The notes beneath the pieces are model-generated. The model ran no database searches. It saw only the letters and a list, made by a program, of their open reading frames with translations, and was not told the DNA's origin. From Hydra vulgaris (taxonomy: Eukaryota > Cnidaria > Hydrozoa > Anthoathecata > Hydridae), in assembly GCF_038396675.1 (NCBI RefSeq), contig NC_088931.1:39216001-39280000 (forward strand): a DNA stretch of 64,000 nucleotides, given 5' to 3'. The stretch's first letter is position 1, and each line of letters opens with the position of its first letter. The position numbers and the translations under genes were made by a program. Positions 1 through 13,524 of this stretch are shown here, in pieces.

Positions 1-1320
1 CAGATTATAAAGAAACTAAAGGACAAAGAAAGAAAGTTCAGCGTATCTATTGATGAACGGACAAGCGTTGAAAATCGTAGATTCATATGTTCATTTATAG
101 AAAAATAATGAAAATATTTCCTATAACCTTGGTTTGATTTTTATCGAAGGAAGTTGTACATCAGAAATAACTTTGGAAATACTGTCGTAAAAGTTAGAAG
201 AGTTTGGTCTATCTTTACAAGAAGATATTGTGGCTGTTATGAGCGATGGTGCTGCGATTATGAAGAAATTTGGTAGATTTTCGCCTGCCTTGCAGCAATT
301 ATGCTACAATCATGCCATACATCTAGCAGTTTTGAAAACATTTTACGCTGAACCGAAAAATGAAATAAATAAATCTGTAGACGAGCATGAGACTGTAGAT
401 AGTGACGATGATGCTAGCATTGGAGGTACAGAAGAAGATGACTTTAATTTGGAAATTGACGTGTTACGTAGCAAAAACTTTCAACTTAAATCCCAAATTA
501 AAGACGCAATTGTAGGAATACAAAAAATTGTAAAACTCTTAAAAAATTCTCCAGTGAAAAATGGTGTTCTACAAAAATATGTTAAAAACCAAGTACAAAA
601 AGAATTGGCTTTGCTACTAGACTGTAAAACACGCTGGAATACTATTGAAATAATGGTGAAACGGTTCATAAAAATCAAAAAGTGTGTGCAAATGGCATTA
701 AGTGAATTAAATTTAAACCACTTGTGGAAAGATAATTACATACAAATAGCGAAATTCTATTAGCTGTATTTGAACCAACACGAATTACTGTAAAGCTTTA
801 GGTCGAACAGATTCAACATTATTAACGGCCGAAGGAGCCTTAAAATTTTTATTTAATAAATTAGAGGAGGAATGTAGAAGGAACCAAATAAGTAGAGAAT
901 TCTTAAACAATATCAAAGAAGAAATATGTAAAAGGAGAAATGATAATGTTGTATCTCTATACAAATTTTTACATAATCCAAAAAATGATGAAAAATATGC
1001 TTCTTCTTTTTAAAGTCTTCGTCAAAAAATGATAAATTTAGCTATAACAAATACAACAAAAGAAATTATGCCGCGCCAACGTTGCGATAATGATAACCAG
1101 AATCTTTATCAGACACTTAAAAAAGAATGCAGCATATTCCAAACAAGGTCAGAATAAGGTTAAAAATAACAAACAAATAGAATAAGGTCAGAAAATTCGG
1201 AAAATCTAAAAGATGCATTATCTTCAATGAAATCAACTTCAACGCAAAACGAATTTTTTGACGCAAAACGAATTTCTTGGTAATGATTTTATTACAAAAA
1301 AAAAGAAATAGATTATCAAA
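1..1320 (+). pseudogene. hAT-family transposase, decayed, cut by window edge
   Basis: The longest open piece is 230-763 (177 codons). It carries the hAT-like block MSDGAAIMKKFGR followed by LQQLCYNHAIHLAV, which in hAT transposases is the Cys/His-containing segment of the catalytic domain. Upstream (about 1-230), short stretches such as FSVSIDERTS and the region leading to EDIVAVMSDG continue the same protein in other frames, broken by stops. Downstream (764-1010), a stretch reading LLTAEGALKFLFNKLEEEC continues it, again with stops and frame changes. A weak C-terminal block that may be the hAT dimerisation region lies near 1190-1310. The coding sequence is therefore inactivated. No host function is suggested. 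The left end and its terminal repeat lie outside the window, and no right terminal repeat was recognised. Confidence 0.7.
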
Positions 1321-3437
1321 CACGTCATTGAATGCGTTATGTTTTTTAAAATATTACTTCAAAAACAATAAATAACAATTATTAATTATGTGCTTATAAT
1401 TTGTCTAATTGGTGTTTTCGTTTCACATTTTTGTATTAGTATTTTTTTCTTTTATAAGCTAACTAATAAATAACAATTAAAAACGTGTTACACTTGAATA
1501 TTTTAGAGTATATCTTTTTTTCGTCATATTTTTATGCCATTTTTTTCTTATATTAACTGACTTTTATATTTACTCTGCTATTTTTTTAACCCAATGTTTG
1601 TCCATATACATTTTATGATCATAAATTGTGTCAAAATTAAAAAAAAAAATTAGGATTTTGACATTTCTCAAAACTTCTCGAAAATTCTCGAGAAGCTCAT
1701 TCTCAATTTCTCATTTTTCGAGAATTAATCTTAAACACTAAGTGAAACACTTTTAAATTAAAATAAAAGCATATTGATTCTATGTTTTTTTTCTGGTTTG
1801 TTTTTTATTTATTTTGTCATTCGTTTAGATTTCATTTTTTTTAATTTAGGTTTGTAGGGTAGGATAGGATAATGTTGGTCTAACTTAGTCTAAATGTTGA
1901 TTAGACAATGATTAGAATGTTGATAATAATCTAAATGTTGATTAGACCTATATATGTTAATTAAAATCTAGACCTACATCACCCCTTAGAGTCATAGGGG
2001 TAGTGTAGGTCTAATCAACATTTATCAGTTTTTCAGAAGAAAGGTTTTAGGTAGAAGCATTTATTTTTCAGTATGTTATGGGTAGTTAAATTAGCTCTCT
2101 AAATTTTAATTATAAGCTTACTAGGCAAATTTTTAAGTATACTATTTATTCAAAATGACGCAAACATTTAAACTTAAAGTTTAACCTTAAACTTCAGAAA
2201 AAGGTATTAAAAACGGGGTTTAACAATTAGAAAATGTTTTATCTGAAAGAAAAATTACCAGATAATAGGTTCAACTAGTTTTAAGACAAAATGATGCATA
2301 CTTCTTTTGAAAGAAGCAACATTTTTAGGTGGGGTAATGTAGGTCTATATGCCAATGTGTTTTGTGCCGTTAAGAACCTTATACTCATACAACAATAAAT
2401 GCCTATAAAATGAAAATTAGTATAAATTAAGAGTCTAACTATGTTTCTGGGTTGATTTTTCTGGAGCTCTGTTGTTATGGATTTCTTTAGATGATTGTAA
2501 AAGATGAAATGATATTATGTTTTTAATTAAAACTAGTAGATAACGCAGCGTAACAATTTTGAAGGGTTGCACAATGAATTTTTATTATATAAAAACATGT
2601 GGGATAATGAATTTCTAATACATAACATAACAAATTTTTGATTATTTTCAATAAAGTTTTCGCTATAAATTCCTCCTTAAACATAATTTCATCGTGCTTT
2701 GACTTTTATAAGTACTTCAACTTTTAAATTTGAATATCATATACTCAATTTGGTGAATTATAATATGATTTATTCGATATCAAGAAAATTTGTAATAGAA
2801 ACTATGAACAAGAATGCCCTGCATTTCTTGGAAATTAGCTAAAAGAGATAGAAAATGTGGGTCTATATAATACAACTCAAACTAGTGCCTCTTAGACAAC
2901 TTTAAAATTATGTATAAACTTTTTTTGATGTTTACTAAAAATGATGTCAAATCGTAATTTTAATAGAGATTTTATTTGCTCAAAATTAAAAGTAGCTAAT
3001 AAAAGGGCTAGATTAACCCACCCTATAATATATAAATAATTAGCATTGGATTGTTCTCAACACAATTATAAAAAAAATCACCTTTAAAAATTGCCTCTGA
3101 TATATAAGGAATGAGAATAAAAATGTCATCATTTAGAAATATAAAGATTATTATAAACATCACTTTTTTCAAATCTTAGGTCTTTTATTAGAATTAAATG
3201 GATTACTATTATGGGTTTGTGTATTATATTAAATGTATTGTTATTTGTATAAAAAAAGTTGTTCATTTTTAATTTGTAAACGGATTAAGTTATCTGGAAC
3301 CACCATCCAAACATGTATCCGAAACCACCCGATCATACCTCATTTACAAACACTTTTTTTAAAACCATTGAATTAAAAAATTATACGAATTTTTAATCAA
3401 TAAAAAGTTATTAGTTTACATAAAAATTAGGTATATA
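1321..3437. other. AT-rich stretch, no gene seen
   Basis: No convincing coding region. The stretch 1860-2030 contains several degenerate copies of a motif like aatgttgattagac and its complement, so it may be the end of an unrecognised repeat. The rest is AT-rich sequence in which I see nothing. Confidence 0.5.
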
Positions 3438-3914
3438 GGGTAGACCGGGGCGGTTTCGCCACTTTTGCTGCTTTAATGTTGTCTGGTCAACCTGATACGT
3501 TTTTTCCGTATACCATTAACTGAATAATATTGAATAAACTATATTTAGTTTGATCGCGTTTAAAAATTCAAAAAAAAAATTTTTTCTACTTATGAACATC
3601 GATTTGTATTACTCACTTATATTGGGCGATTTCGCCTTTTATGGGGCGATTTCGCCAATGTAAAAAGAGCTTTATTATATTTTGTCAAATAAAGCTCATT
3701 CTGTTCACATGTCGATGCTAAAGCAGGCTTCACATGTCCATATAAGAAAAGAAACGCATTGGAGCCAGTCTTCTAATGAATCCACCCATGCAAAACCGCA
3801 CACACAGTAGTCAGTAGTTTTTTGTTGTTTCTGTTATAAGCTTTTGATGTACTCGGTAGCTTTTGATTTAATAATGATTTTAAACTATGGGATTTCCGCT
3901 TTTTTGAGTCATAT

Positions 3915-6900
3915 CCCAGTAGGCACAGCGACGTGACAAAAACGTGAATTTCACGTTATTTTGGCACGTGACAATTAGGTGACTTTTTGGTCCCCATGAA
4001 ATGACCAATTCACGTGATTTATGGACGTGTTTTTCACGTTACTTTTGGCACGTGATATTTAGGTGACTTTTTGGTCCCCATAAACTGTCCAAAAGACGTG
4101 CTTTTTACGTTAATTTTGGCACGTAATATTTAAGCAATAATTATGCTTTATAATTACAATTATAAGTGTTTGGATTCGTGTAAAGAAAAGAAACTCATCG
4201 TCGAGGAAATATTTAATACGTATTAAAATACATGGTTTTATTAGTCAGTATATTAGTTCTTGACATAAAAATTTTTAATTTGTAATAAAAGCTGCACTTT
4301 TGTTAAAATATCCTCCTTATATCCAATAAGTAATAAGTACGAAGTCGTAGATCTGCAACTTACGAAGAGCACGCTTCAAACTTATATATCTATTCTCCCA
4401 TAAAAGCACGCTTCAAACATAATCTAACGAATCAGTCGATATTTTCTTCTATAAGAGCACGCATCAAACTTTATCTAATGAATCAGATTTAGCTAAAAAG
4501 AAACGAATAAAATCTTAAATAATAATATGATTATTTAATAATTATCTTAAATCACAAACTTTTAAAACAAATCTTACTTTGAGAGTTGCTAACTACTTTT
4601 GGCAACAAGATTTTCTAGTGTGTTATTTGTTTTCTTTTATCTAAATCATTAAATAATTTTAAGAAAACAATACTACATACAGTGTAAAAAAATAAAAGTC
4701 ATTTGCCTTCTAATTTTATACTCTGATTGCTAAAAAAGTAAATAAGTATTTAATAAAAAAGATGTAACAAAAAAGTCGACAGATGATTAAAAAAAAAGAA
4801 GTACATAATAAAAAATACAAGTTTAAAAAAATATTTTTTATCTATATATATCTATATCTATCTATAGATTTATCTATATCTATATCTATATAAAGTTAAT
4901 AACTAATGGGCGTGATTAGAAAAAGACCTGTACTCACCTTATGTGATAACATCTGTGTACTATGTGATAACATGATAATTTGTTTACTTTGTTTTCCATC
5001 TTCTTATATTTGCATCTGTTTCTGCATTAACTTGTTCATACATTAACTCACTAGATGCAAAGGTGACAGCCCACGAAGTTGCTTTAAATGAGTAATCTAC
5101 AAAGTTTTGAACAGCATTAAATGTCATTTTAGAATGCACACAAAAATTAAAACAATTTATAAAAATGTAATAGTTATCACATAACCACAAAGCATTATAG
5201 TGGGGATTTTATATCATGATTTTCCTTATCCATGGTCAGATTTTCACCTTGAGGCTCCTTTTGTTGTGGAAACATTCACCATGGCTAAGGAGCCTCATCT
5301 ACCCCTAATTATATATAATATATTAAGTATAAAACTAAAAATATGTATAATAAAGTATTATCAAATTAGGTCACCAATAAATACAGAGTGCTGAAAATTC
5401 AACTCAGAATCAAGTTGCATTCTCCAACAAGATATGAATTAAATCAAATTCTTACTACAGAGTGCGATCAAAAAAGAAGACAAAGAGAGGGAAAAGTGAA
5501 ATTTAAAGTCAAACTTTAAAAGTTAAAAGGTTATTGGGTCTTACTACAGAATGATACTCCTAGGCAATAACATAACAATACCATTGGGTCTTCCTTGTCA
5601 ATAATATTTTATGCAGAACTTATCATTTGTCATGTAGCTTAACAAATTTAATATTAAATAAGTTATAATAACTTATTTATTATCAAATTAATTACATTGA
5701 CAAATTTGACAGTCTAAAATAATATACAATATGGTAGAAAAAAAAGTATACCTTGTAGTAGGGTTTGATCTTTTGCGTGTTGCAATATGATAATTATCTG
5801 CCATAACGTTACACAATTTTGAACTAAGCTTTATAATATATTTATTAAACCTAAATTGATAAAACTTAGTTATAAGATAATATGTTTGGATAAAATATTA
5901 TATATGTGACATTTTATTTTTGTCAAAAATGCATTGCGAAGTTATAAGATATCTTACGCCCTACTTTTTAAATTATTATAAAATTACAATGCAAAATAAT
6001 TACATTATTATAAAAGTAAAATAAAAAGTAATTACAATAATGAATATATAAACTACATATTTCATGTAATCATTATATTTAAAATATCCTGAAAAAATTT
6101 ATGGAAAATATCCTGAAAAAATTCAGAACATTTCCCCCCTCATTTTTCCCATAATTTTGCATTCAGCCAAGTTGTTTCTCAATTTTTTAAAAACTTTTCT
6201 TAGTTTTTGTATGAATGATGACTAAAACAACATAAAAACAAATAGATGAATAATATATACTTGTTATATGTTGTAATATAAGTTGTATGTATGGAACTTG
6301 TAATATAAGTTGTATGTATGGAAAATTTTTCGGATATTTGGAAAAAGATAAATTTCAGAAAAATATCTGGTATTCCGGGAATATCCCGAATGAGATAATC
6401 CCAGAAACTAAATTATAAAAAAATAGTAAATAAAGAATATCTTTCCAAGTTTCTAATCACAGGTTTTTATTATGAATAAAAAAAGTTCCAAAATACACAA
6501 TATTTTGGCAACGTAACATTCACGTTTTAATCAAGTAAAATTGTCACCTGGACAAGGTCACCTTAAATATACAAGATTGAAACATGAAGAAGGAAACGGG
6601 GTAAGAGCAGGCATTAAACTTTATCTAATGAATAAGTCGATATTTTCTCCAATAATAGCTCACAACACCAAATTTAGCTCAAAAGAAACAAATAAAAACT
6701 TAAATAATAATATGAATATTAAATAATCATCTTAAATCACAAATTTTTAACACAAATCTTACATGGTGAGTCACCAACTGTTTTGGCAACAAGATTTTCT
6801 GGTGTTGCTATTTCTTTGATCTAAATCATTAAACAATTTTTAAAAAAGCAATGCTATACTTGAGAGAAACTTGCTTTACATATTGGAAGGTTGTTAACAT

Positions 6901-8081
6901 TGAAAGATAGGTAAAATGCAGTTTCAAATACAATAGCATCATAATTATCTTTTTGTGGGGAAAACATCGAACAAATCCGTGTTAATAACCTGTTTTATAT
7001 TGTACATAATAACAATAGTAATAAAAGTCATATAATATATATATAATAATAATTTCATATAACTCAAATATATATATAATATTCATATAATATTCAAATA
7101 ATATAAAAAAAGGAAATAAATAAGTATTAACAGTATTAACCTTTTTAACAAGTAAAGCACGAGATCAAGATGTCATATATTATAAAAAGATAAAGTATTT
7201 AATAATAATATATACATATATCAATAATAAATAACATAACACATTTATTTATTGATATTATCTTGGATAAATTCTTTAACCTTGTTGATAAAAACCAAAT
7301 AAAGAAAGAAAATCTATTTTGGGTTTTTATCTAAACGACTCTTGAGTAATAATGTATACAGAAGTTCTAGAGACATTATTATTGCTCAAGAATCAAGAAT
7401 AAGTTCTGCTACAACTTATAATTTGTCCATGTAGCTTACTTAATTTAATATTAAATTCGTTATAAGTTATAACGTTATAATGTAATTATAACGTTATAAG
7501 TTATAATGTTATAATATAACATAACTTATTTCGTACTAAATTAAGTAAGCAAAATGGACAAATTCGCCAGTCTAAAATATTATATCATAAAGTAGAAAAA
7601 AAGCATACCTTGTATTTGAGCTTAATCTTATTTGTGTGGCAAATAGGGACGGCAAACAGGGTACTAATTTATTTAACTTAATTTGATATAATTCAGATAT
7701 TAGATATTACAACTTAGAATATATTGTTCTTTTTAGTTCTGTTTTAAATGCATTGCGTTAAAAGATATTATATAGACCAATTTTTTTTTTTTTTAATTAT
7801 GATAATACTACAATAAAAATTAATTATATTATCATAGAAGTGAATAATTATAACTAATATAATGAATACAAAAATTATACTATAAAAAAATAATTAATAT
7901 AATAAAAAATTTTATTTCACATTTCTTATGCCAGTTTTTTTTGAGAATAAAAAAAGTTCCGAAAGACGAGATATTTTGGCACGTAACTTTCACGTGACTT
8001 TCACGTAAAATAGTAACCTGGACGAAGTCACCTAAAATACACGTGATTGAAACGTGAATAAAACGTTGCGTGCCTACTGGG
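3915..8081. mobile_element. nested inverted-repeat DNA element with CCCAGTAGGCAC ends
   Basis: CCCAGTAGGCAC at 3915-3926 is matched by its reverse complement at 8070-8081. The flanking dinucleotide AT is present on both sides, possibly a 2-bp target duplication. Just inside the left end, about 95 bp containing ggcacgtga, ttaggtgac and tttttggtcccca is repeated in tandem (about 3935-4140). The right end carries related words in inverted orientation (gtcaccta, cacgtgattgaaacgtg). No transposase is recognised, so this is probably non-autonomous. Superfamily not determined. A similar terminus (tagtgggcacggaacgt) occurs near 38100. Confidence 0.6.
4440..8060. repeat. about 2-kb diverged tandem duplication inside the nested element
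   Basis: Segments at about 4446-4680, 5570-5770 and 6100-6560 each have a diverged counterpart in the same order at about 6610-6860, 7395-7640 and 7930-8050. Shared words include tatctaatgaat, ggcaacaagattttct, ctaaatcattaaa and agtctaaaat. The first copy contains about 500 bp (4850-5400) without a counterpart. The second contains a hairpin of roughly 115 bp (7436-7552). The boundaries are approximate because I aligned them by eye. Confidence 0.55.
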
Positions 8082-8083
8082 AT

Positions 8084-8628
8084 GCTTTTATTGGATTGGG
8101 TAAAAATTCCTTTTTTTTCTTGAACCACTTGCTTTTTTTTATTTGATGGAGAACTTCTTCCTCTTTGAGTTACTTGGATTGGAAAACACATCCAGAGATT
8201 TTTTATTTTTGATATAAGTGAGTAATCTGACTGAGATTTATACAATGTAGTGGGCAAATCTTTTTGAAGTAATCGACGGCGATGTAGTTTTTTAGAATGT
8301 AAATAAGCATTATACCTCGAAGAATTTGTTGTCAATGGAAATCTACGATCTGCCATGTAAAAAAACCTGTTTACTAGTGCTTGTTTCTGTTATAGGAACA
8401 ACCAATAGTAAACAGGCTTTTTTTACAGGCTTTGTAAACACTAATTTTTTCTCCCACAAGAGCGTGTTTGTCGACGCCCATTTATCTTATATTTCAGCGT
8501 TAATCTCGGACTCCAAATGTTTCACCTGCTGTTGATATTTTACCGCCATCTTTAACAGCTTGAATAGCCAGTTGGAGATTGGTATCACTATAGGGTTTCT
8601 TTTTCTTTGGGAGATACTTGCGTACCAT
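8084..8628 (-). pseudogene. pogo-like transposase, N-terminal remnant
   Basis: From the ATG at 8628 the minus strand encodes MVRKYLPKKKKPYSDTNLQL and about 20 further residues, a typical N-terminal pipsqueak (psq) helix-turn-helix of pogo/jerky-like transposases (AIQAVKDGGKISTAGETFGV). It then reaches a stop at 8500. A frame change just before that stop gives a good continuation (LTLKYKINGRR followed by SCGRKN), so a frameshift is likely. A further open segment from 8356 towards 8084 (starting MADRRFPLTT) ends at the nested insertion. No DDE catalytic motifs remain visible. The protein would have mobilised the outer element; this copy cannot be active. Confidence 0.6.
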
Positions 8629-9690
8629 TTGAAACATAGGCAATATACAGCGAGTTTTAGATTATGGCACTTAGGGTAAAAATGCAACAAGATTATTATT
8701 ACCGATTGTTTAATAATCTTTTTAAATATCGATGCTTGCATTTTATAATGGCGCATTTTAAACATGCTAATCGATATAGTGGCTATAAACAATCAACGAT
8801 GGTGAGCATATAATGATAAAAAAATGCGAATATAAGAAATGCATTCAATTAGAACAAATGACAGCTTCAAATACAAAATTTTAGGCGAATTTTAGAATAC
8901 TATTTTTAAGTAAATTATAAAGTATTTTAGTTTTAAATGTATATCTAAAAACTATTGATTTATCATATCTTCAAAATACTTCAAATAAATATATCATACG
9001 ATAATTCCCAATGATTTTATAAAATTGTTTATATATTAATAGATATTAATGTTAAATATAGTTTAGAAAGCAAAAATATTGTAGATTATATATTTTTTTT
9101 AACTGTGGGACTGATCTATCATTCTGTGGCGAAATCACTTCACTTATATTCTGCTTAGACAAAAACCTATTTAGAATATATACCACAAACGCCAGTTAAA
9201 TAGTTTTAATAAATTTATGAAGCTCTTACCTTAGCAGTTATTTTCAAATGTAGTTTCAATCAATTTCACAAAATTAATAATAATGGCACTTGGAGAAAGA
9301 GTGACACGATAATATCAATTAATAACATTAAACAGCAAATCTCATTTAAAATTTACAACAAAAAATCAAATTAGGTGGCAACTATGATCAACCAATAGTT
9401 ATAAGGTCATAATTTTAAAATAATAAATATTTTACATCATCTTAATATGGTGTTATGCTAGAATAACATCTTTTTCTTGAAATATTAAAAGTGGCGAAAT
9501 CGCCCCGGTCTGCCCTAAATATGTGAACCAAATAATAGTATACATCGCGCTTCTGGAGGTGGGAAACAATATCTTGCACTCTCAGCCAATCGCTTTGGCA
9601 TATTATGTTAGATATTTTGTATATGCTTTATTTTCACTCAAATAATGTTGTTACGGTGAGTTAACCGCTGTCCGGGGCTACCCAAATTTC

Positions 9691-9856
<166 letters not shown>

Positions 9857-9869
9857 CATCTCATTAAAT

Positions 9870-12545
9870 TTTTTTAAAAAAATACAGCGTGTGTTTAAAT
9901 GACATATTCATTAATAAAAAAAAATAAAATGGTTCATAATTAAACTAAACTGCACAAAAATTTATTTAAAATTAAAAGCAAAAATTTTTTAAATCATTTT
10001 GCGTTTTTTGCCAAAACTCTACTTGACTTCCAAATTGACATGACTACAAAAATTGCCAAACAAAAACAAATTCGCCTTACAACAACATCTCGAGTTGGAT
10101 ATCTATGCAATATGACATTGTTTTTTTTTTTGTTTGATTTTAAACAACGTAAAAAAACCATGATCCTCATTTACATAATCTAAGCACCCACTGATCTCAA
10201 TGTAAGATTAAACTGAGAAACAATAAAAAATAAAAAATAAAATTAGTATAAATACTTGTAAAAATATAAAGGATTTTGTTACACCTGCCGCGTAGCCTTA
10301 GCAACGTTTAAAGTTAATAAATGCATGCATCTGAAAGATTTTTTAAGGATGGTATTAGACAAATAAAAACGCTAGCAGAACTATTCAGTCAAACAATTTT
10401 AAACAAAACAACTAATGCTGATGTAGGGAAACGTTAAGGTATTTTAAAAAGTTTAAAAATGTTGTCCGGGCGATTTGTTTTCTATAAATTGACTCATTTA
10501 GAAATCTTATATATTTGTGCCTTTGTCTATACGAATTAATGAAGGTAACACTTTCATAAAAAAAGTTTTGCAAATTCACATTCTACATATAATTCTAAAA
10601 AACCTGATTGCGTTTACCAGTTGGCTCAGCTAGCTTGAATTATAGCTGCGACATATATTTTATTGAAAAATAATTGTCGTTTACTTTTTTTTGTAATTAA
10701 ACACATTAATATTAAAAACCATTTACATAAATTCTCTATACCTAAGAAGTCAATAATATTAAAAATTATTTAAGAGTCTGCTATTTAAGAGTGTTTATAA
10801 GATTTATTTAAAAAATAAAGGTATCTAGGATGTGTATCTTTTTTTATTAGAATTTAAAGACCTTATTGAGGATTTTAATAGATTAAAAAATTACTTTGTT
10901 AATTCTAAAAAAGCAAATTACGCATAAAAATACGTGCAACATACATAAAACATTTTTGTAAACAGTCGACATCAGTAAGTTTTTAATTGCAGTTTTTTGT
11001 GTGTGTTTTTTTTTAATAATTATTAACTTTTTTAATCAAAACATTATTTGCATAACATATATCAAGCATGATTTAGAACAAAGAACACTACTACAAATAT
11101 ATACATTATTAGTTTATATACATTAATGTCAATTCAAATGTTATTAATAATAATAACAATTATTATAAGAAAATATTTATTTGATTTTATCCTAAAATAT
11201 TTGGTTGGTTTTAATTGTACTATGTTCTCTAAATTTCAGTAACTTTTAAGTTAATTTGAAACCTTTGGTTAAGCTGATTATAACTTAAAAAGACATCGCT
11301 GAACTGATGTTACTAAACAGTTAAAAAGAATTGTTAACTTTTTTTTATTTCTAAACAAAACGGTGTTGATATGGTTTAGTTATTTCAAATAATAACTCAA
11401 GTTGTGATGGACGAGGATGCGAGAAATGGAGGGCAGTTATTCAAAATATCGGATTTTTTTAATAGCACTAAATATTAACGATAACTTTAATTAATTTACT
11501 ATATTAGATATTATTTATGAGCTATAGATTACTCAATATTTGTCTTTACAATACTGAAGCTCAAAACAGTAACCGAAAATATTCTCTATAAATATTCTTT
11601 TTTTTTTTTTTGAAATATTCTTTTAATTCTGACTTTTTGTGCTTTTTTTTTTAAATTTTTTTCTAATAATAGCACGTTTATTCTCCATTAATAGGTAGAA
11701 CTTTGTATCTACATAGTACTCAAATTGACATTATCTTCAATTTGTTTGTTTTTTACAAGTTGCGGGTCAGAAACTTGCTCTTTTTAATTCCTTTAAATTC
11801 TTTCTAGAAAACAATTTCTTTTTCATTCTTTTACAGTCTTTTTTTTCCTGTTGCAAAGCTCTTTAAACTGTTAGTACAGTTAGTACAGCAAAAATTTATT
11901 TTGATGAGCTTTTTTGAAAGGCGTTTTTTCTTCAGGAGATTTTTTTCTTCAAGGAGCAATTTCTTTTCTGTGCGTATCTTTGAGATTTGTTTGTTTAGTA
12001 ATGCTGCAATCTTCCTTACATCTGTTGGAGCAACGTTATTATAACATCAATATTTAAAAATATAAATATATTTTTATGACCCATTTAAATGAAATGAAAG
12101 ATAAAATATGGAAGCTGATTAAGCAAAGCAATAGTGATTAAATAAATGGTCGGTCTCGCACCTAGAGGCCGTTCTACGTGTGTATGTGTAATACCCCCCC
12201 CCCCCCCCCTTAAGAAAGCGATTTTCAAGTTATAGTTGGTTTTTTAGGGAATATAGTCGGAAATTTGACATATTGATGGTTAAGCGCAAAACTAGCTGAT
12301 ACGAAAAAATTGATAAATATTAGTTTATGTTAAAAAATTTATATAGTGTTTCTTTGCGAACACCAATAAAATATATTAAAAGTTTTTAAGTTCACTGAAC
12401 TGCAATTACTTTTAATCTTTTGGTTAAGTGGCTTTTGTTAAATACTTTTAAACTTGATGTTTAATTATCTCATTTTAACAAAAATGTACTCGTTGTATAG
12501 GCTGGTTTGGCGCAAAGTCATCCATATCTCGTTGCTTAATACCTG
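9870..12545. other. AT-rich stretch, no gene seen
   Basis: No coding region, RNA gene or transposon end was recognised. A C15-16 homopolymer occurs at about 12194-12209. Confidence 0.5.
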
Positions 12546-13013
12546 AGTAGCATTATCAAACGTTACCCGTTATTCCAAATTACTTAAATGCTATCGTTAT
12601 CCATGCAAAAACAATATATATATATATTTCATAATTTACAGATGATTAATTAATTAAATAACGTTAAATAAAGTCAACAACTTTCTAGCGATTTAACCTC
12701 TCCCTCCCTCCCCCTTATCAAAAATTTGTCAAACTTTCAGAGAACTCCATCCCCTTCCCCTATAAAATTATGTCAACAATTAATTATCCTCCTTGACGAA
12801 AAAAAAAAATTAAATTAAAAAAAACAAAACACAACAAAAACAAAAAAACATTTTAAGTAGTAGTAATAGTAGTAGTTTACAACTTTAAGAAAAAGTGATT
12901 AAAAGTAAAATGTTTAGAAAAATAAAATTAATTCAACTTTTAACTGAGGAAAATTTTTTAAATATATATAACTCTTTAATATTATAAAAGCTTTGATCAA
13001 AAAGTGATTGCTA

Positions 13014-13131
13014 CATGCAACACTCTTGGTTTAAACTTCTTCCAGAGAATGCAACATGCAACACTCTTGGTTTAAACTTCTTCCAGAGAATGCAACATGC
13101 AACACTCTTGGTTTAAACTTCTTCCAGAGAA
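13014..13131. repeat. 41-bp tandem repeat, three copies
   Basis: The unit begins at 13014, 13055 and 13096 with catgcaacactcttggttta, and the three copies are essentially identical. It opens short frames on both strands that are not convincing genes. Confidence 0.9.
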
Positions 13132-13409
13132 TGATAAAAGGTAAAAAAAAAATTAAATTTACGCAATTTATCGAAGAACTGCAAGTCAATAATAAAAATT
13201 TGTTCCAGTTATGGAATTTAAAAAAGCAAAAAGAAACATTAAAACTTTGTTGGAGGAAAATATTCCTCGATGTTTTTTCCAAAATTCTTACTATGATAAA
13301 GAAATCGTTACTATTAAAATTTTGACAAGATCTTCAAGATCTTCTTCCACATAACACGTTTATATTTTTAATTCATTATGTTACGATTAATAATAGTAAG
13401 CTATGATGG

Positions 13410-13410
<1 letters not shown>

Positions 13411-13503
<93 letters not shown>
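13411..13503. repeat. (TA)n microsatellite between palindromic arms
   Basis: About 90 bp of alternating TA lies between gatggtta on the left and its complement taaccatc on the right, so the whole block can fold back on itself. Confidence 0.9.
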
Positions 13504-13524
13504 CCATCTGTAAATTATGAAATA

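Larger units (their letters stand above)
3438..9515. mobile_element. pogo-like DNA transposon (6.1 kb), interrupted by a nested element
   Basis: The ends are inverted repeats: GGGTAGACCGGGGCGG at 3438 and the complement of GGGCAGACCGGGGCGA ending at 9515, matching over about 29 bp through the word TTTCGCCACTTTT. Each end is flanked by TA (3436-3437 and 9516-9517), the target duplication expected of the Tc1/mariner/pogo superfamily. The palindromic word GGCGATTTCGCC is repeated inside the left end (3624-3636 and 3643-3656) and again at the right end, probably as transposase binding sites (inference). A decayed minus-strand transposase start with a pipsqueak-type helix-turn-helix lies at 8084-8628. 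A second inverted-repeat element (3915-8081) fills most of the interior and breaks the transposase region. Confidence 0.75.
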
